Source of the DNA: Omphiscola glabra
Lineage: Eukaryota > Mollusca > Gastropoda > Lymnaeidae
Assembly: GCA_964017045.1 (NCBI GenBank)
Contig: OZ024804.1
Span: 28,596,945-28,660,944, forward strand
DNA length: 64,000 bases
Direction of reading: 5' to 3'
Below are positions 46,301 to 57,424 of this stretch, piece after piece. The stretch's first letter is position 1. Each line of letters begins with the position of its first letter. The notes beneath the pieces are model-generated. The model was not told the origin of the DNA, did no database searches, and saw nothing but the letters and a program-made list of their open reading frames with translations. Position numbers and translations under genes: made by a program.

Positions 46301-49059
46301 TAGAGCGTATTACTCACTAAAATGAAGTAGACACATTACCGTCTAGAGTGTATTACTCACTCAAATGAAGTAGACACATTACAGTCTAGAGTGTATTACT
46401 CACTCAAATGAAGTAGACACATTACCGTCTAGAGCGTATTACTCACTAAAATGAAGTAGACACATTACCGTCTAGAGTGTATTACTCACTAAAATGAAGT
46501 AGACACATTACCGTCTAGTGTATTACTCACTAAAATGAAGTACACACATTACCGTCTAGAGTGTATTACTCACTAAAATGAAGTAGACACATTACCGTCT
46601 AGAGCGTATTACTCACTAAAATGAAAGAGACACATTACCGTCTAGAGTGTATTACTCACTCAAATGAAGTAGACACATTACCGTCTAGAGTGTATTACTC
46701 ACTCAAATGAAGTAGACACATTACCGTCTAGAGTGTATTACTCACTCAAATAAAGTAGACACATTACCGTCTAGAGTGTATTACTCACTCAAATGAAGTA
46801 GACACATTACCGTCTAGAGTGTATTACTCACTCAAATGAAGTAGACACATTACCGTCTAGAGTGTATTACTCACTCAAATGAAGTAGACACATTACCGTC
46901 TCGAGTGTATTACTCACTCAAATGAAGTAGACACATTACCGTCTAGAGTGTATTACTCACTCAAATGAAGTAGACACATTACCGTCTAGAGTGTATTACT
47001 CACTCAAATGAAGTAGACACATTACCGTCTAGAGTGTATTACTCACTAAAATGAAGTAGACACATTACCGTCTCGAGTGTATTACTCACTCAAATGAAGT
47101 AGACACATTACCGTCTAGAGTGTATTACTCACTCAAATGAAGTAGACACATTACCGTCTAGAGTGTATTACTCACTCAAATGAAAGAGACACATTACCGT
47201 CTAGAGTGTATTACTCACTCAAATGAAGTAGACACATTACCGTCTAGAGCGTATTACTCACTAAAATGAAGTAGACACATTACCGTCTAGAGTGTATTAC
47301 TCACTAAAATGAAGTAGACACATTACCGTCTAGAGTGTATTACTCACTAAAATGAAGTAGACACATTACCGTCTAGAGTGTATTACTCACTAAAACTAAG
47401 TAGACACATTACCGTCTAGAGTGTATTACTCACTAAAATGAAAGAGACACATTACCGTCTAGAGTGTATTACTCACTAAAATGAAGTAGACACATTACCA
47501 TCTAGAGCGTATTACTCACTAAAATGAAGTAGACACATTTCCGTATAGAGTGTATTACTCACTGAAATGAAAGAGACACATTACCGTCTAGAGTGTATTA
47601 CTCACTAAAATGAAGTAGACACATTACCATCTAGAGCGTATTACTCACTCAAATGATGTAGACACATTACCGTCTAGAGTGTATTACTCACTAAAATGAA
47701 GTAGACACATTACCATCTAGAGCGTATTACTCACTAAAATGAAAGAGACACATTACCGTCTAGAGTGTATTACTCACTAAAATGAAGTAGACACATTACC
47801 ATCTAGAGCGTATTACTCACTAAAATGAAGTAGACACATTACCGTCTAGAGTGTATTACTCACTAAAATGAAAGAGACACATTACCGTCTAGAGTGTATT
47901 ACTCACTAAAATGAAGTAGACACATTACCGTCTAGAGTGTATTACTCACTCAAATGAAGTAGACACATTACCGTCTAGAGTGTATTACTCACTCAAATGA
48001 AGTAGACACATTACCGTCTAGAGTGTATTACTCACTCAAATGAAGTAGACACATTACCGTCTAGAGCGTATTACTCACTAAAATGAAGTAGACACATTAC
48101 CGTCTAGAGTGTATTACTCACTCAAATGAAGTAGACACATTACCGTCTAGAGTGTATTACTCACTCAAATGAAGTAGACACATTACCGTCTAGAGCGTAT
48201 TACTCAATCAAATGAAGTAGACACATTACCGTCTAGAGTGTATTACTCACTCAAATGAAAGAGACACATTACCGTCTAGAGTGTATTACTCACTCAAATG
48301 AATTAGACACATTACCGTCTAGAGTGTATTACTCACTCAAATGAAGTAGACACATTACCGTCTAGAGTGTATTACTCACTCAAATGAAGTAGACACATTA
48401 CCGTCTAGAGTGTATTACTCACTCAAATGAAGTAGACACATTACCGTCTAGAGTGTATTACTCACTCAAATGAAAGAGACACATTACCATCTAGAGTGTA
48501 TTACTCACTCAAATGAAGTAGACACATTACCGCCTAGAGTGTATTACTCACTCAAATGAAAGAGACACATTACCATCTAGAGTGTATTACTCACTCAAAT
48601 GAAGTAGACACATTACCGTCTAGAGTGTATTACTCACTCAAATGAAAGAGACACATTACCGTCTAGAGTGTATTACTCACTCAAATGAAAGAGACACATT
48701 ACCGTCTAGAGTGTATTACTCACTCAAATGAAGTAGACACATTACCGTCTAGAGCGTATTACTCACTCAAATGAAGTAGACACATTACCGTCTAGAGTGT
48801 ATTACTCACTCAAATGAAAGAGACACATTACCATCTAGAGTGTATTACTCACTCAAATGAAGTAGACACATTACCGCCTAGAGTGTATTACTCACTCAAA
48901 TGAAAGAGACACATTACCGTCTAGAGTGTATTACTCACTCAAATGAAAGAGACACATTACCGTCTAGAGTGTATTACTCACTCAAATGAAAGAGACACAT
49001 TACCGTCTAGAGTGTATTACTCACTCAAATGAAAGAGACACATTACCGTCTAGAGTGTA
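34362..49059. repeat. 14.7-kb array of about 340 copies of a 43-bp satellite
   Basis: The unit has TATTACTCACT, AAATGAAG, TAGACACATTACC and the palindrome TCTAGA (XbaI), period 43 bp. Frequent variants are CTAAAATG/CTCAAATG, GAAGTAGAC/GAAAGAGAC/GAAGGAGAC, ACCGTC/ACCATC and GAGTG/GAGCG. Seven units are cut down to 17 bp (junction GTATTACCATCTAGAGCG) at 36171, 37436, 39173, 40437, 42174, 43910 and 45174. Their spacings are 1265, 1737, 1264, 1737, 1736 and 1264 bp, i.e. 29 or 40 full units plus 17 bp, so a super-repeat of about 3.0 kb has been copied. The rightmost part (48.2-49.06 kb) is dominated by the CAAATGAAAGAG variant. Confidence 0.98.
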
Positions 49060-49149
49060 AGAGGCGCATTTTCCCGGTTCAATATATAATTAATATTTAT
49101 CGTGACTGAAATTTAAAAAAAATTGATTTTATCTTGTATAAACACATAC

Positions 49150-49357
49150 ACAGCAAAGTAGGCTTCCTTTCTCCGTCTCTCTTTCCTTGTTTTCCCGTCT
49201 TGTGTCGGCCCTGTTGGACAAAGTACAAAAAGTCGCTGGTTAATTGGATAAATTGGCGTTTCTGCATCAAAACCAAACTTAAGTTTTTTTTCTATAAAGA
49301 CATTTCTAAAATCTGACTTCACTTTTTTTATTTGTTCTACAGCTTCCTCTTGCATTC
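49150..49357 (-). CDS. Candidate C-terminal exon of TRPM-like unit A
   Basis: The minus strand is open from an acceptor-like AAAATAG (exon start 49357) to a possible donor GTATGT at 49149. It encodes a charged helix (EEAVEQIKKVKSDFRNVF) followed by a basic stretch (KTRKERRRKEAY). Joining it directly to the phase-1 donor of the 50761-50952 exon creates a stop, so either an exon is missing or the start is wrong. The resemblance to the unit B exon 2957-3068 supports it being real. It lies only 91 bp from the 43-bp satellite. Confidence 0.45.
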
Positions 49358-50760
49358 CTATTTTGGTAAATTAGCGTTGAAAGTCTTACTATAATTAGCC
49401 GGTTTCTGCTTCATTGGAGATGTGGGGCGTGGAAAAAGGGGGGGGGGGGTTGTCCCAGGCTAAGCGTTAAGGTGGGGCATAAAATCTCCTAAGTTTACTT
49501 AAAGCTTCACACTCCAAGGCATTACATAAGGTGAAGATTTTATGGGCATTCTCCTATCAACGGGCAAACAACAAGTTATCAAAGGGTTTGGGACTTGTTG
49601 TTTTGTTTATACGGGATAAAATACCAACTCAAATCTGAAACATTCTCTCTTCACGAGTATTTCTGATAACAAGGAAGATGATATCAAATAATAAAACTTA
49701 GACTACGTCACAATAATAAGTAATGAACTCTCTAAGCCAAATTATACAGATTGTAATCGCGCGGACGCTTTTACAAAACCAACAACTATACAAAATAGTT
49801 TTATTTTAGAGAGTTTTTTTTTTAATTCCGTTTAATACTAACACATCTGTCAAATAAATTTATGGACACAAGAAATTTACACAAACTATTTCATATGATA
49901 CGTGTTAAACACGTGTGACATATGTGTTGAATGGATGTTAGACATGTTAGATATGACTTAAATATACGTTACATTTGTGTTATATATGTGTTAGATATTA
50001 GTAAATATGTGTCAGACATGTTTTAGATTTGTGTTAGATATTGAGTTTAATATGTGTTAAATATATGATTGACATGTGTTAAGTAGTTGTTAAAGATGTG
50101 TTAGATATGTCTCAGATATAATATTTCTACTATGTGTTCAATCAGTATTGCATGTGTGTTGTAACGTTTCCATAATTGGTATATATTTCTTTGAGAATCT
50201 GGAGGGGGCGAGATTTAGAAAGAGAGTAGATGAGAGAAGAAAAAAGTATGATGCAGCCAGGCTGGATAGAAGTGAATGCTTGTGAATTGAAAGAGAGCAT
50301 ACTCATGAACATTTTTGTTGAAACATTAAAGGGGCTAACATTGGATATTTTATTTGTTTATTTACTGTGAGTAAGGAAATTTTTTAAAATGTTTTTTGTC
50401 AAAACATGAAATCATATTTTCATTGTGCAGGTGAGCAAAGAGTGTGAGCTGTGAGTGATGTATGGAATCCATAAATATTGAAAAAGGAATAAGAAAGTGA
50501 TAATAACAATACATTGCTTTCACTAAAACCCACATCATTCAATGTGTTACATATTATTATGTGTTAAATGTGTATTAAATGTGATTTAAATATGTGTTAT
50601 ATATGTGTTAGACATGCATTACGTGTGTGCTATACATGTTGTAGATATGTGTTAGAAATGTGTTCGGTGTGTGTTAGATGTATGCTAAATGCGTGTAACA
50701 AATATGCTATATGTGCGTTCGCAGCGGTGACAATAAAATGGTGTGCGAATAAATTCTTAC
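49358..50760. other. Intron with degenerate ATGTGTTAGATATG repeats
   Basis: G-run at 49438-49449. Between 49890 and 50130 and again at 50540-50705 there are many irregular copies of ATGTGTTAGATATG. One acceptor-like site at about 50210 was examined as the missing exon start but no convincing donor follows. Confidence 0.6.
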
Positions 50761-50952
50761 ATCGGCCTTTGAACACAATAGAAGCCACCTCCTTATTGGC
50801 GTGGTCCTCTTCGGGCTTGCCGTAGACCTCCTTCCACAGAGGATGCTCGTCTTCCACGGCACTCTTTCGTGGTGTTCTCACTCTATTCATCTGTTTGACT
50901 ACCTCTGCTGCGATACTTGAGATGTCTTCCTTCGACAGCGATACCGACTTTC
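50761..50952 (-). CDS. TRPM-like unit A, C-terminal tail exon
   Basis: A 192-nt exon, acceptor CCTTTGAGCAG, donor GTAAGA, phase 1 at both ends; it continues exactly from the 51769-52011 exon. It encodes SLSKEDISSIAAEVVKQM, a likely amphipathic helix, then a basic/acidic stretch with HPLWKEVYGKPEED. No NUDT9-type hydrolase or alpha-kinase motif, as found at the C-terminus of TRPM2 or TRPM6/7, is seen. Function of the tail is unknown. Confidence 0.75.
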
Positions 50953-51768
50953 CTGCTCAAAGGACAACATTGTGTAGAAATAATACACTAGACTGTCAGT
51001 TGTGTGTGTCTGGTCTTTAGATATTTTGGGGTATATTTCAGCACTTCATTGGTCCTAATTACCTAAATATCACTGGTGTTTGTTTTTGCAATGGTTTTTG
51101 GTTATCACAGACATTGGTCAATGTTGTTTGTCTGTTAATGTTGATCGTCTGTCATTGTTGTTTGTCTGTCATTGTTGTTTGTCTCTCAATGTTGTTTGTC
51201 TGTCAATGGTATGTTGTTTGTCAATTTGTTTGTCTGTCAATGTTGTTTGTCTGTAAATGTTGTTTATCTGTCATTGTTGTTTGTCTGTTATTGTTGTTTG
51301 TCTGTCAATGTTGTTTGTCTGTCGTTGTTGTTTGTCTGTCAATGCTGCTTGTCTGTCAATGCGGCTTGTCTGTCAATGTTGTTTGTCTGTCAATGTTGTT
51401 TGTCTGTCAATGCTGCTTGTCTGTCAATGTTGTTTGTCTGTAAATGTTGTTTATCTGTCATTGTTGTTTGTCTGTTATTGTTGTTAATTTGTTATTGTTG
51501 TTTGTCTGTCAATGTTGTTTGTCTGTCAATGTTGTTTGTCTGTCATTGTTGTTAATTTGTTATTGTTGTTTGTCTGTCAATGTTGTTTGTCTGTCAATGT
51601 TGTTTGTCTGTCAATGTTGTTTGTCTGTCGTTGTTGTTTGTGAATGATGATTGCCTATCAGTGGTGTTCGTTTGTCAAAGTTGATTATAAGCCAATTGTT
51701 GTTTGTCTACACGTTGTTCCCTTATGTTGACAATTTACCATTCCTAAAAAACATGAATGTTAAGTTAC
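50953..51768. repeat. Intron with 16-bp TGTCAATGTTGTTTGTC array
   Basis: From about 51115 to 51645 the intron is about 33 copies of a 15-16-bp unit (GTCAATGTTGTTTGTCT; variants with ATTG, CTGC, TAAT). The array gives overlapping Cys/Leu/Val-rich forward ORFs which are artefacts. Confidence 0.9.
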
Positions 51769-52011
51769 CTTCATCTGGTTGGATTTTACTCAAACTGTCT
51801 AAAATTGTTGAAGTTGAGAGATTGAGTTGTTTCACTAGGACATTGTAGTTGTATGAAGAATCTTGTTTTTTTGGATTGAGCTTTTCCAAGTTTTCAGGGA
51901 CAACATTTTGGGTGTGTTCTTTCGGGGACGTTATTTCATCATGGACAGCCCCTTTTCGATCAGTAGATAGGTTCTCTTTATCTTCAACTGTTGCCACGTC
52001 TTCTTTTTTAT
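51769..52011 (-). CDS. TRPM-like unit A, acidic C-terminal exon
   Basis: A 243-nt exon, acceptor TTTTTTCCCCAG, donor GTAACT, phase 1 at both ends. The first 50 residues are acidic and Lys-rich (EDVATVEDKENLSTD). The last 30 (NYNVLVKQLNLSTSTILDS) are a probable helix. It corresponds to the repeat-bearing unit B exon at 15273-15654, which has a similar C-terminal end and the same exit phase. Confidence 0.8.
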
Positions 52012-52635
52012 CTGGGGAAAAAACAGAACACAAGTGAATATTATCTTTATTTTAAGTCTTCGGCATAGATGACAATAATTTATTGAGAATTTAAGTAGTT
52101 AATAAAAATTTTCACGCTTTTTCCATTTTTTTTAATGCGCTCATAAATTGACTAGATTAATCTCTGCTAACGTCGCGTTTGGTCATCCTTCATAATTTGA
52201 TTTTTTAAAAATTTAACATGTTTATAATCTTTGTCTTGGCTGTCCTATATAACATGCTTATGAACATTGTTTCGGCTTTCCTATGTAACATGTATATGAT
52301 GACTGTCTTAGCTGTCCTATGTAACATGTTAATGAAAAGTGTCATGACTCTTGACTAATTCCGGCTTCTTTTACTTAACTAGTTTAAAACTAAAACTAAT
52401 GTTGCGTGAAAAGATGACTTTCAATCGCTCGCTAGTAGCTTGCTGTCTTCCTACGCCCGTGGTTGAACTGGTGGTGTAGGTAGGGGTGCGGGGGCGCAGA
52501 CCACACCAGGGGCACCAACCTAGTTGCGCCACGGGTTGAACTACTCCCAAAGGATAGTTGCCTTGTGAGTCCTGAGAGTCTGACCCAGCACCAATGTTCC
52601 ATGACTGGAGAACATCCCGGGCAGTGGAGGACGAC
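52012..52635. other. Intron with short inverted element
   Basis: At about 52451-52546 CCTACGCCCGTGGTTGAAC and TTGCGCCACGGGTTGAAC are inverted/related sequences of the CAGTGGCGTAG type. CATGTT...GTCTTGGCTGTCC copies occur at 52215-52330. Confidence 0.5.
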
Positions 52636-52636
52636 G

Positions 52637-52995
52637 ATAACTCTCCACTTACTAGGCTACCGTTGGTTGGTACTGACTTCTCTTAATGATCTTATTAGGT
52701 TGTCTCCACTTACTAGGCTACAGATGGTTCGTACTGACTTCTCTTAATGATCTTATTAGGTTGTCTCCACCTACTAGGCTACAGATGGTTCGTACTGACT
52801 TCTCTTAATAATCTTATTAGGTTGTATCCACCTATTAGGCTACCGTTGCTTCGCACTGACTTCTCTTAATGATCTTATTAGGTTGTCTCCACCTACTAGG
52901 CTACCGTTGGTTCGTACTGACTTCTCTTAATGATCTTATTAGGTTGTCTCCACCTACTAGGCTACCGTTGCTTCGCACTGACTTCTCTTGCTGAT
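52637..52995. repeat. 61-bp minisatellite, about 6 copies
   Basis: Units contain CTCCACCTACTAGGCTAC, GTACTGACTTCTCTTAATGA and TCTTATTAGGTTGT; CTCCAC recurs exactly every 61 bp (52643, 52704, 52765). Confidence 0.95.
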
Positions 52996-53094
52996 CTGTT
53001 TAGGTCTCTTCCCGCTTATCTCACCAACTACTTGGCTGGCTGGAGTCAAAAACATCGTAGTAGTGACTGCAACAAGACGATCACGTGGATCGTC

Positions 53095-53405
53095 CGACTG
53101 ACACACTTTGTCCGAGTGACACAGTTAGTTGATCCATCACTTTTGCCAGATTGACACAGTTTTTTTATCTATCACTTTGTACGATTGACACAGTTCGTGG
53201 ATCCATCACTTTGCCCCAGTTACACAGTTAGTTGATCCATCACTTTGTCCGAGTGATACAGTTAGTTGATCCATCACTTTGTCCGAGTGATACAGTCAGT
53301 TGATCCATCACTTTGTCCGAGTGATACAGTTCGTTCATCTATTACTTTTGCTAGACTGATACAGTTTGTCGATCTACCACTTTGTCCGACTGATACATTT
53401 GTAGC
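53095..53405. repeat. 34-bp minisatellite, about 8 copies
   Basis: Units contain ACAGTTAGTTGATCCATCAC and TTTGTCCGAGTGAT; the outer copies are more diverged. Confidence 0.9.
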
Positions 53406-53879
53406 CCTGTTCTATTGTAGATGGTGTTGATTTTTAAACCCAAACACACAAGAATCGGATACGTTTATTTTATTAACTACGGTAGATGCTTTCATTATCT
53501 CTCATTTTATCAATGTCTACAAGATTATTTGTAATGATCAACAGTCTATTTTAGTTGTGTTTTAATAACGCACTTACAGTAGTCATGAAAGATGACTTAG
53601 TAAAACACAATCATTTCTCACAGTCACATTTTAGATTGATACGTCCCCATGAACTTTCCACTAATCATAAATAAATTTTCATAAAGTAGAAAGCAAGTAT
53701 TTAACTAGAGACACTTTTTTTTCCCTTTCTCATATATGTTTAGAGTTGATCGGAGTAGGACATCTTTAATATTGATCCTGGTTTGGGGGGGTGGGGCGGG
53801 GGGGGGGGCTTCATGTCAACATTTCAAAACCATGAACATGTGACCTTTAAGGCTTTAAAGAATCACATCGCATACTGAC
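53406..53879. other. Intron, nothing recognised
   Basis: G-rich runs at 53786-53808. Confidence 0.4.
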
Positions 53880-53996
53880 CAGTACACTCTTTGATAGAGG
53901 TTGACTGGCGATCAATCTTTTCAACCTCAGGACCCAGGCTTTTCGGCATTGCATCTTGTAACCTCATCTCAACGCTCTCCATTAACGCCTCAGTTT
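53880..53996 (-). CDS. TRPM-like unit A, coiled-coil exon
   Basis: A 117-nt exon, acceptor AAACTTTACAG, donor GTCAGT, phase 1 at both ends. Its joins in phase on both sides help fix the donor. It encodes ALMESVEMRLQDAMPKSLG and a further short helix. This corresponds to the C-terminal coiled coil (RVE.MS.RL.EV) by which TRPM subunits assemble as tetramers. Confidence 0.8.
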
Positions 53997-54490
53997 CTGT
54001 AAAGTTTGAAACATAAATAGCAATAGTGATTCCTTGAGGAAGAAAAGCGCACCCTATCTGACAGAAAATTTCATTAATGTACTGAACAGACTCCAGCCGT
54101 GTGTCACTACAACCCATGTTGGGCTTTGACCTGCCTCGCCACTTCCTTCTACTCAGACCTGATGCTTGTCTTTTCCATACTGACTAGAATGTATTTCATA
54201 ATTTGTTGTTTTGAAATCAACCAATTTAAAAAAAAAGTCCATGATATTGCACACATATATTAAATGATAATGATTTAATAGATAATCATCAAATATTGAT
54301 ATCAAGTACTCAACAAAAAAAAGTTTCAACTTGATATTTTCTTTAAGGTTCTGCAAGACGTAAAATATATCAAGTTTTCACCATTTTTATTTTTACATGT
54401 CAAATTTCAGTTTGTAAGGAAAGCGTCTGAAAATATCAGTAACTTTTTTCCTCAACAATATCTCTGGAATGTTATCAAGTATTATCTTAC
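53997..54490. other. Intron, nothing recognised
   Basis: AT-rich. An open minus-strand frame extends upstream from the 53880-53996 exon to 54117, but the acceptor at 53997 and the phase of the upstream exon indicate that it is intronic. Confidence 0.5.
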
Positions 54491-54537
54491 CTATATCGTC
54501 AGCAAACCATTTTGATAAAGGATTTTTTTCCATAACT
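54491..54537 (-). CDS. TRPM-like unit A, 47-nt exon
   Basis: A small exon with acceptor TGCTTCCTTTCAG and donor GTAAGA, entered in phase 2 and left in phase 1. Both joins are in frame with the neighbours (59571-59649 and 53880-53996). It encodes VMEKNPLSKWFADDI, part of the linker between the post-TRP region and the coiled coil. Confidence 0.8.
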
Positions 54538-54734
54538 CTGAAAGGAAGCAAACAATCGTACTAAAACAATGGAAATGGCGACTTTTATTTAGTACTAGCG
54601 TTGCAATGTCAATCAATGAAAAAAGTGTTTGTGTTTTAATTAAGTTTTAAAGTAATTTTTAAATAGAAAATATTTATTGTTTTTTCCGTCTGCTGTGTAC
54701 ACGAATAAATTAGTTTTTTCCGACGCGTGAGCAG

Positions 54735-55310
54735 GCAACAAACAGGTGTACACGTGAGAAGCATGGATTTTCAAAATGTAGTCCACAAACTTGTAGCGAT
54801 TGATCCACCCACGCAGTAGCTCTGTTTAAAATGACATTTAGATAGCTCAAGTAGTTATTATTTTTAAAATAAGGCCCCCAGCTCCAAACGCAAAATTTTA
54901 AAATGGTTGACCTTATGTCACACGCAAACTGAAATGTCGTTTGTATTTGATTGATTTCTAGCCACCCATGCAATAGCACTGATTGAAATTATATTTGTAT
55001 AGCTCATATAAGAAAAAAATAATTTGGGGCTCCGGCCCAAAATGGAATATTTCAAAATGGATAACCTAATTCAGAAACCTTTGGTGTGCACAAGAATTTA
55101 CAAAAGTTTTATCGCATCGAATGGATTGTATAGGAACGCATACGAAAATTATATTTAGCTCATAAAAGGGAAGGGGGGAAGAATTTAGGTCCCCGGTCCC
55201 AAAACGGAATATTGTAAAATGTGTGTAATCATTCAGAAACATTTGCATTTTTTACTACAATTCACAAAATTGTCATGACTTTTGGATTAATGGTTATAGA
55301 AGCACATACA
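54735..55310. repeat. Degenerate 155-165-bp tandem repeat, about 3 copies
   Basis: Recurring elements are AGATAGCTCAAG/TGTATAGCTCATA/ATTTAGCTCATA, GGCTCCGGCCCAAAATGGA and CAGAAACCTTTG at spacings of about 155-165 bp. An old and strongly diverged satellite-like segment in the intron. Confidence 0.6.
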
Positions 55311-55379
55311 GGATATACGAATAGATATAGTTTACCGAATTAAGATAACTTTTTGCAATTATTCAAGGATGATCTGTTT

Positions 55380-55945
55380 GTGACTGTCTGTCTCTCTGTC
55401 TGTCTGTCTCTCTGTCTGTCTCTCTGTCATTCTGTCTGTCTCTCTATCTGTCTGTCTCTCTGTCTGTCTCACTGTATGTCTCGCTGTCTCTCTGTCTGTC
55501 TCTCTGTCTGACTCTCTGTCTGTCTCTCTGTCTCTCTGTCTGTCTCTCTGTCTCTCTGTCTGTCTCTCTGTCTGTCTCTCTGTCTATCTCTCTGTCTCTC
55601 TGTCTGTCTCCCTGCCTGTCTCTCTGCCTTTCTGTCTGTCTCTCTGTCATTCTGTCTGTCTCATTGTCTGTTTATCTGTCTGTCTCTCTGTCTGTCTCTC
55701 TGTCTGACTCTCTGTCTGTCTCTCTGTCTGTCTCTATGTCTGTCTCTTTGTCGCTCTGTCTGTCTCTCTTTCTCTCTGTCTGTCTCTCTTTCTCTCTGTC
55801 TGTCTCTCTGTTTCTCTGATGGTCTATATATCTCTCTGTCTCTCTGTCTGTCTCTCTGTCTCTATGTTTGTCTCTCAAGCCGTCTCTCAGTCCGTCTCAC
55901 TGTCAGTATCTGTCTCTCTGTCTATCTCTCTGTCAAAATCGTACA
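55380..55945. repeat. (TCTG/TCTC)n microsatellite
   Basis: Long pyrimidine-rich tract of TCTGTCTGTCTCTC units on the plus strand; the Arg/Glu/Asp-rich reverse ORFs are artefacts. Confidence 0.98.
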
Positions 55946-55974
55946 TTGTACGCCAAAATCGTAAGAGTAAACAG

Positions 55975-56245
55975 GCCTGTATCTATCTACCCATCTATCT
56001 ATCTATCTACCTATCTCCCTACCTGCCTATCTATCTATCTACCTACTTACCTACCTACCAACCTACCTAAGTACACATCTTTCTACCTACCTATATATCA
56101 ATCCATCCATCCATTCATCCTCTCATCCACCCACCTTTCCATCCATCCATCCTTTCATCCATCCATCTATCTATCTTTTATCTACATCTCTATATATCTA
56201 TCATCTATCTGTGTATTTGTCTGTCTGTCTTTCTGTCTATTTAAT
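55975..56245. repeat. (CTAT/CTAC/CATC)n microsatellite
   Basis: Mixed tetranucleotide tract changing from ATCTATCTACC to CCATCCATCCAT and back to TCTATC. Confidence 0.98.
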
Positions 56246-57424
56246 AAAATCTCTATTTTTAAAATTAAATTTTCACTTGTGTAAAGTGATTGGGTTTTGA
56301 TATCCATGGGTATAATTATGTAAATGTATATACATTTTGTTACTGTCAATGATTTTCTTAATTGGTTAACATAGGTTCATATGTAAAAGAGAATATTGTC
56401 ATCCAAGTAAAAATGCATGAACTCAATTTCCTACAATCGATATAAAATATATCGAAGAAGGTTAATTATTGATCAAATTTATTCTGAGGCTTATCTTGTG
56501 CTGCATTGGGCAAAATGAATGTATAGTGTACTCCTCGTCCTCAGAGTTTTAAAAAAATGAATAAATCCTCCATTGGATTGTAACCCTCTCACTTACGCAA
56601 AAAGATTTTTTTTTTGCATTTAATATGCTTTGAACTTATCTAGATCAGTGATAAGTGCATTAAAAATGCTATTTGGCTATTTAGTTTTGCTGCACCAATT
56701 TAATTAAACGGCATATTCTTATTAAAATTATTTTTAAATGTAGAGTTTTTACTACTTTATAAATTTCATCAAAGTTTACTTTTGGAATGAATAAAAAGTA
56801 CAAACTTATTAAATGTTAAAAACACAAAGTTAAAATAGTACTTAAGTTGAGCACTTTAAAAAGCGATCTATGCTATTTAATAATGTTACTTATAAGAAGG
56901 GTAATGCACATTATCCGTTTTATTAAATCAGAGAACATTTAGCTTCGGCTAAATAGGCAATTCGCACTATGACGTCGTTTGCCTGATATTTTAGAACTAA
57001 TTAATTTTAATTTTATTTCGCCTTATTGACAACGCGCTAAAGAACGCACTAACAACAACTGATGTTTAGGTTTTCCCGATAAATGTGATTACTGTGTATT
57101 TCTTTGATAATATTTTTTATATTTTTTTTTTCATAACTTTTAAACGCATTTAAAATGCTTAAGATAATCCCTTAGTTGTTTCTTTATATTTATTTGTAAT
57201 TTATAATAATAATACGAAAACATTTGCTAAAATAAAAGCGGAAATATAATATTTTTTGCGCATGTAAATTTTTTCGATTTCCGTAAAATAATAGCAAATA
57301 ACTATGATTGTTTTTATTAGTCCGAACGTATCCAAATATTTTCGGGTTTTAAGCGTTATGTCAGTATAGCTCATTCTTATATATATTATTTCATGATAAT
57401 AAAAACATTTATAATCGCGCCTAG
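56246..57424. other. AT-rich intron
   Basis: No exon fits the phase of the flanking exons, and none is needed, as the exons on either side join in frame. Confidence 0.5.

Noticed and set aside
34362..49059. CRISPR-like array
   Set aside because: Units are contiguous 43-bp satellites without unique spacers, in a eukaryotic context.
50105..50215. Possible missing unit A exon behind the acceptor at about 50210
   Set aside because: The acceptor is good and the phase-1 frame is open, but no clear donor follows and the sequence runs into the ATGTGTTAGA repeats.
50568..51647. Cys/Leu/Val-rich ORFs
   Set aside because: Products of the ATGTGTTAGA and TGTCAATGTTGTTTG tandem repeats.
50761..52011. 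NUDT9-type or alpha-kinase C-terminal domain of TRPM2 or TRPM6/7
   Set aside because: The tail exons found are acidic or helical with no Nudix box or kinase motif; such a domain could only lie in exons not seen here.
53997..54117. Upstream extension of the 53880-53996 reading frame to an ATG
   Set aside because: The acceptor AAACTTTACAG and the exact phase of the upstream exon show that this part is intron.
55444..56284. Arg/Asp/Glu-rich and Ser/Leu/Tyr-rich ORFs
   Set aside because: Translations of tetranucleotide microsatellites.
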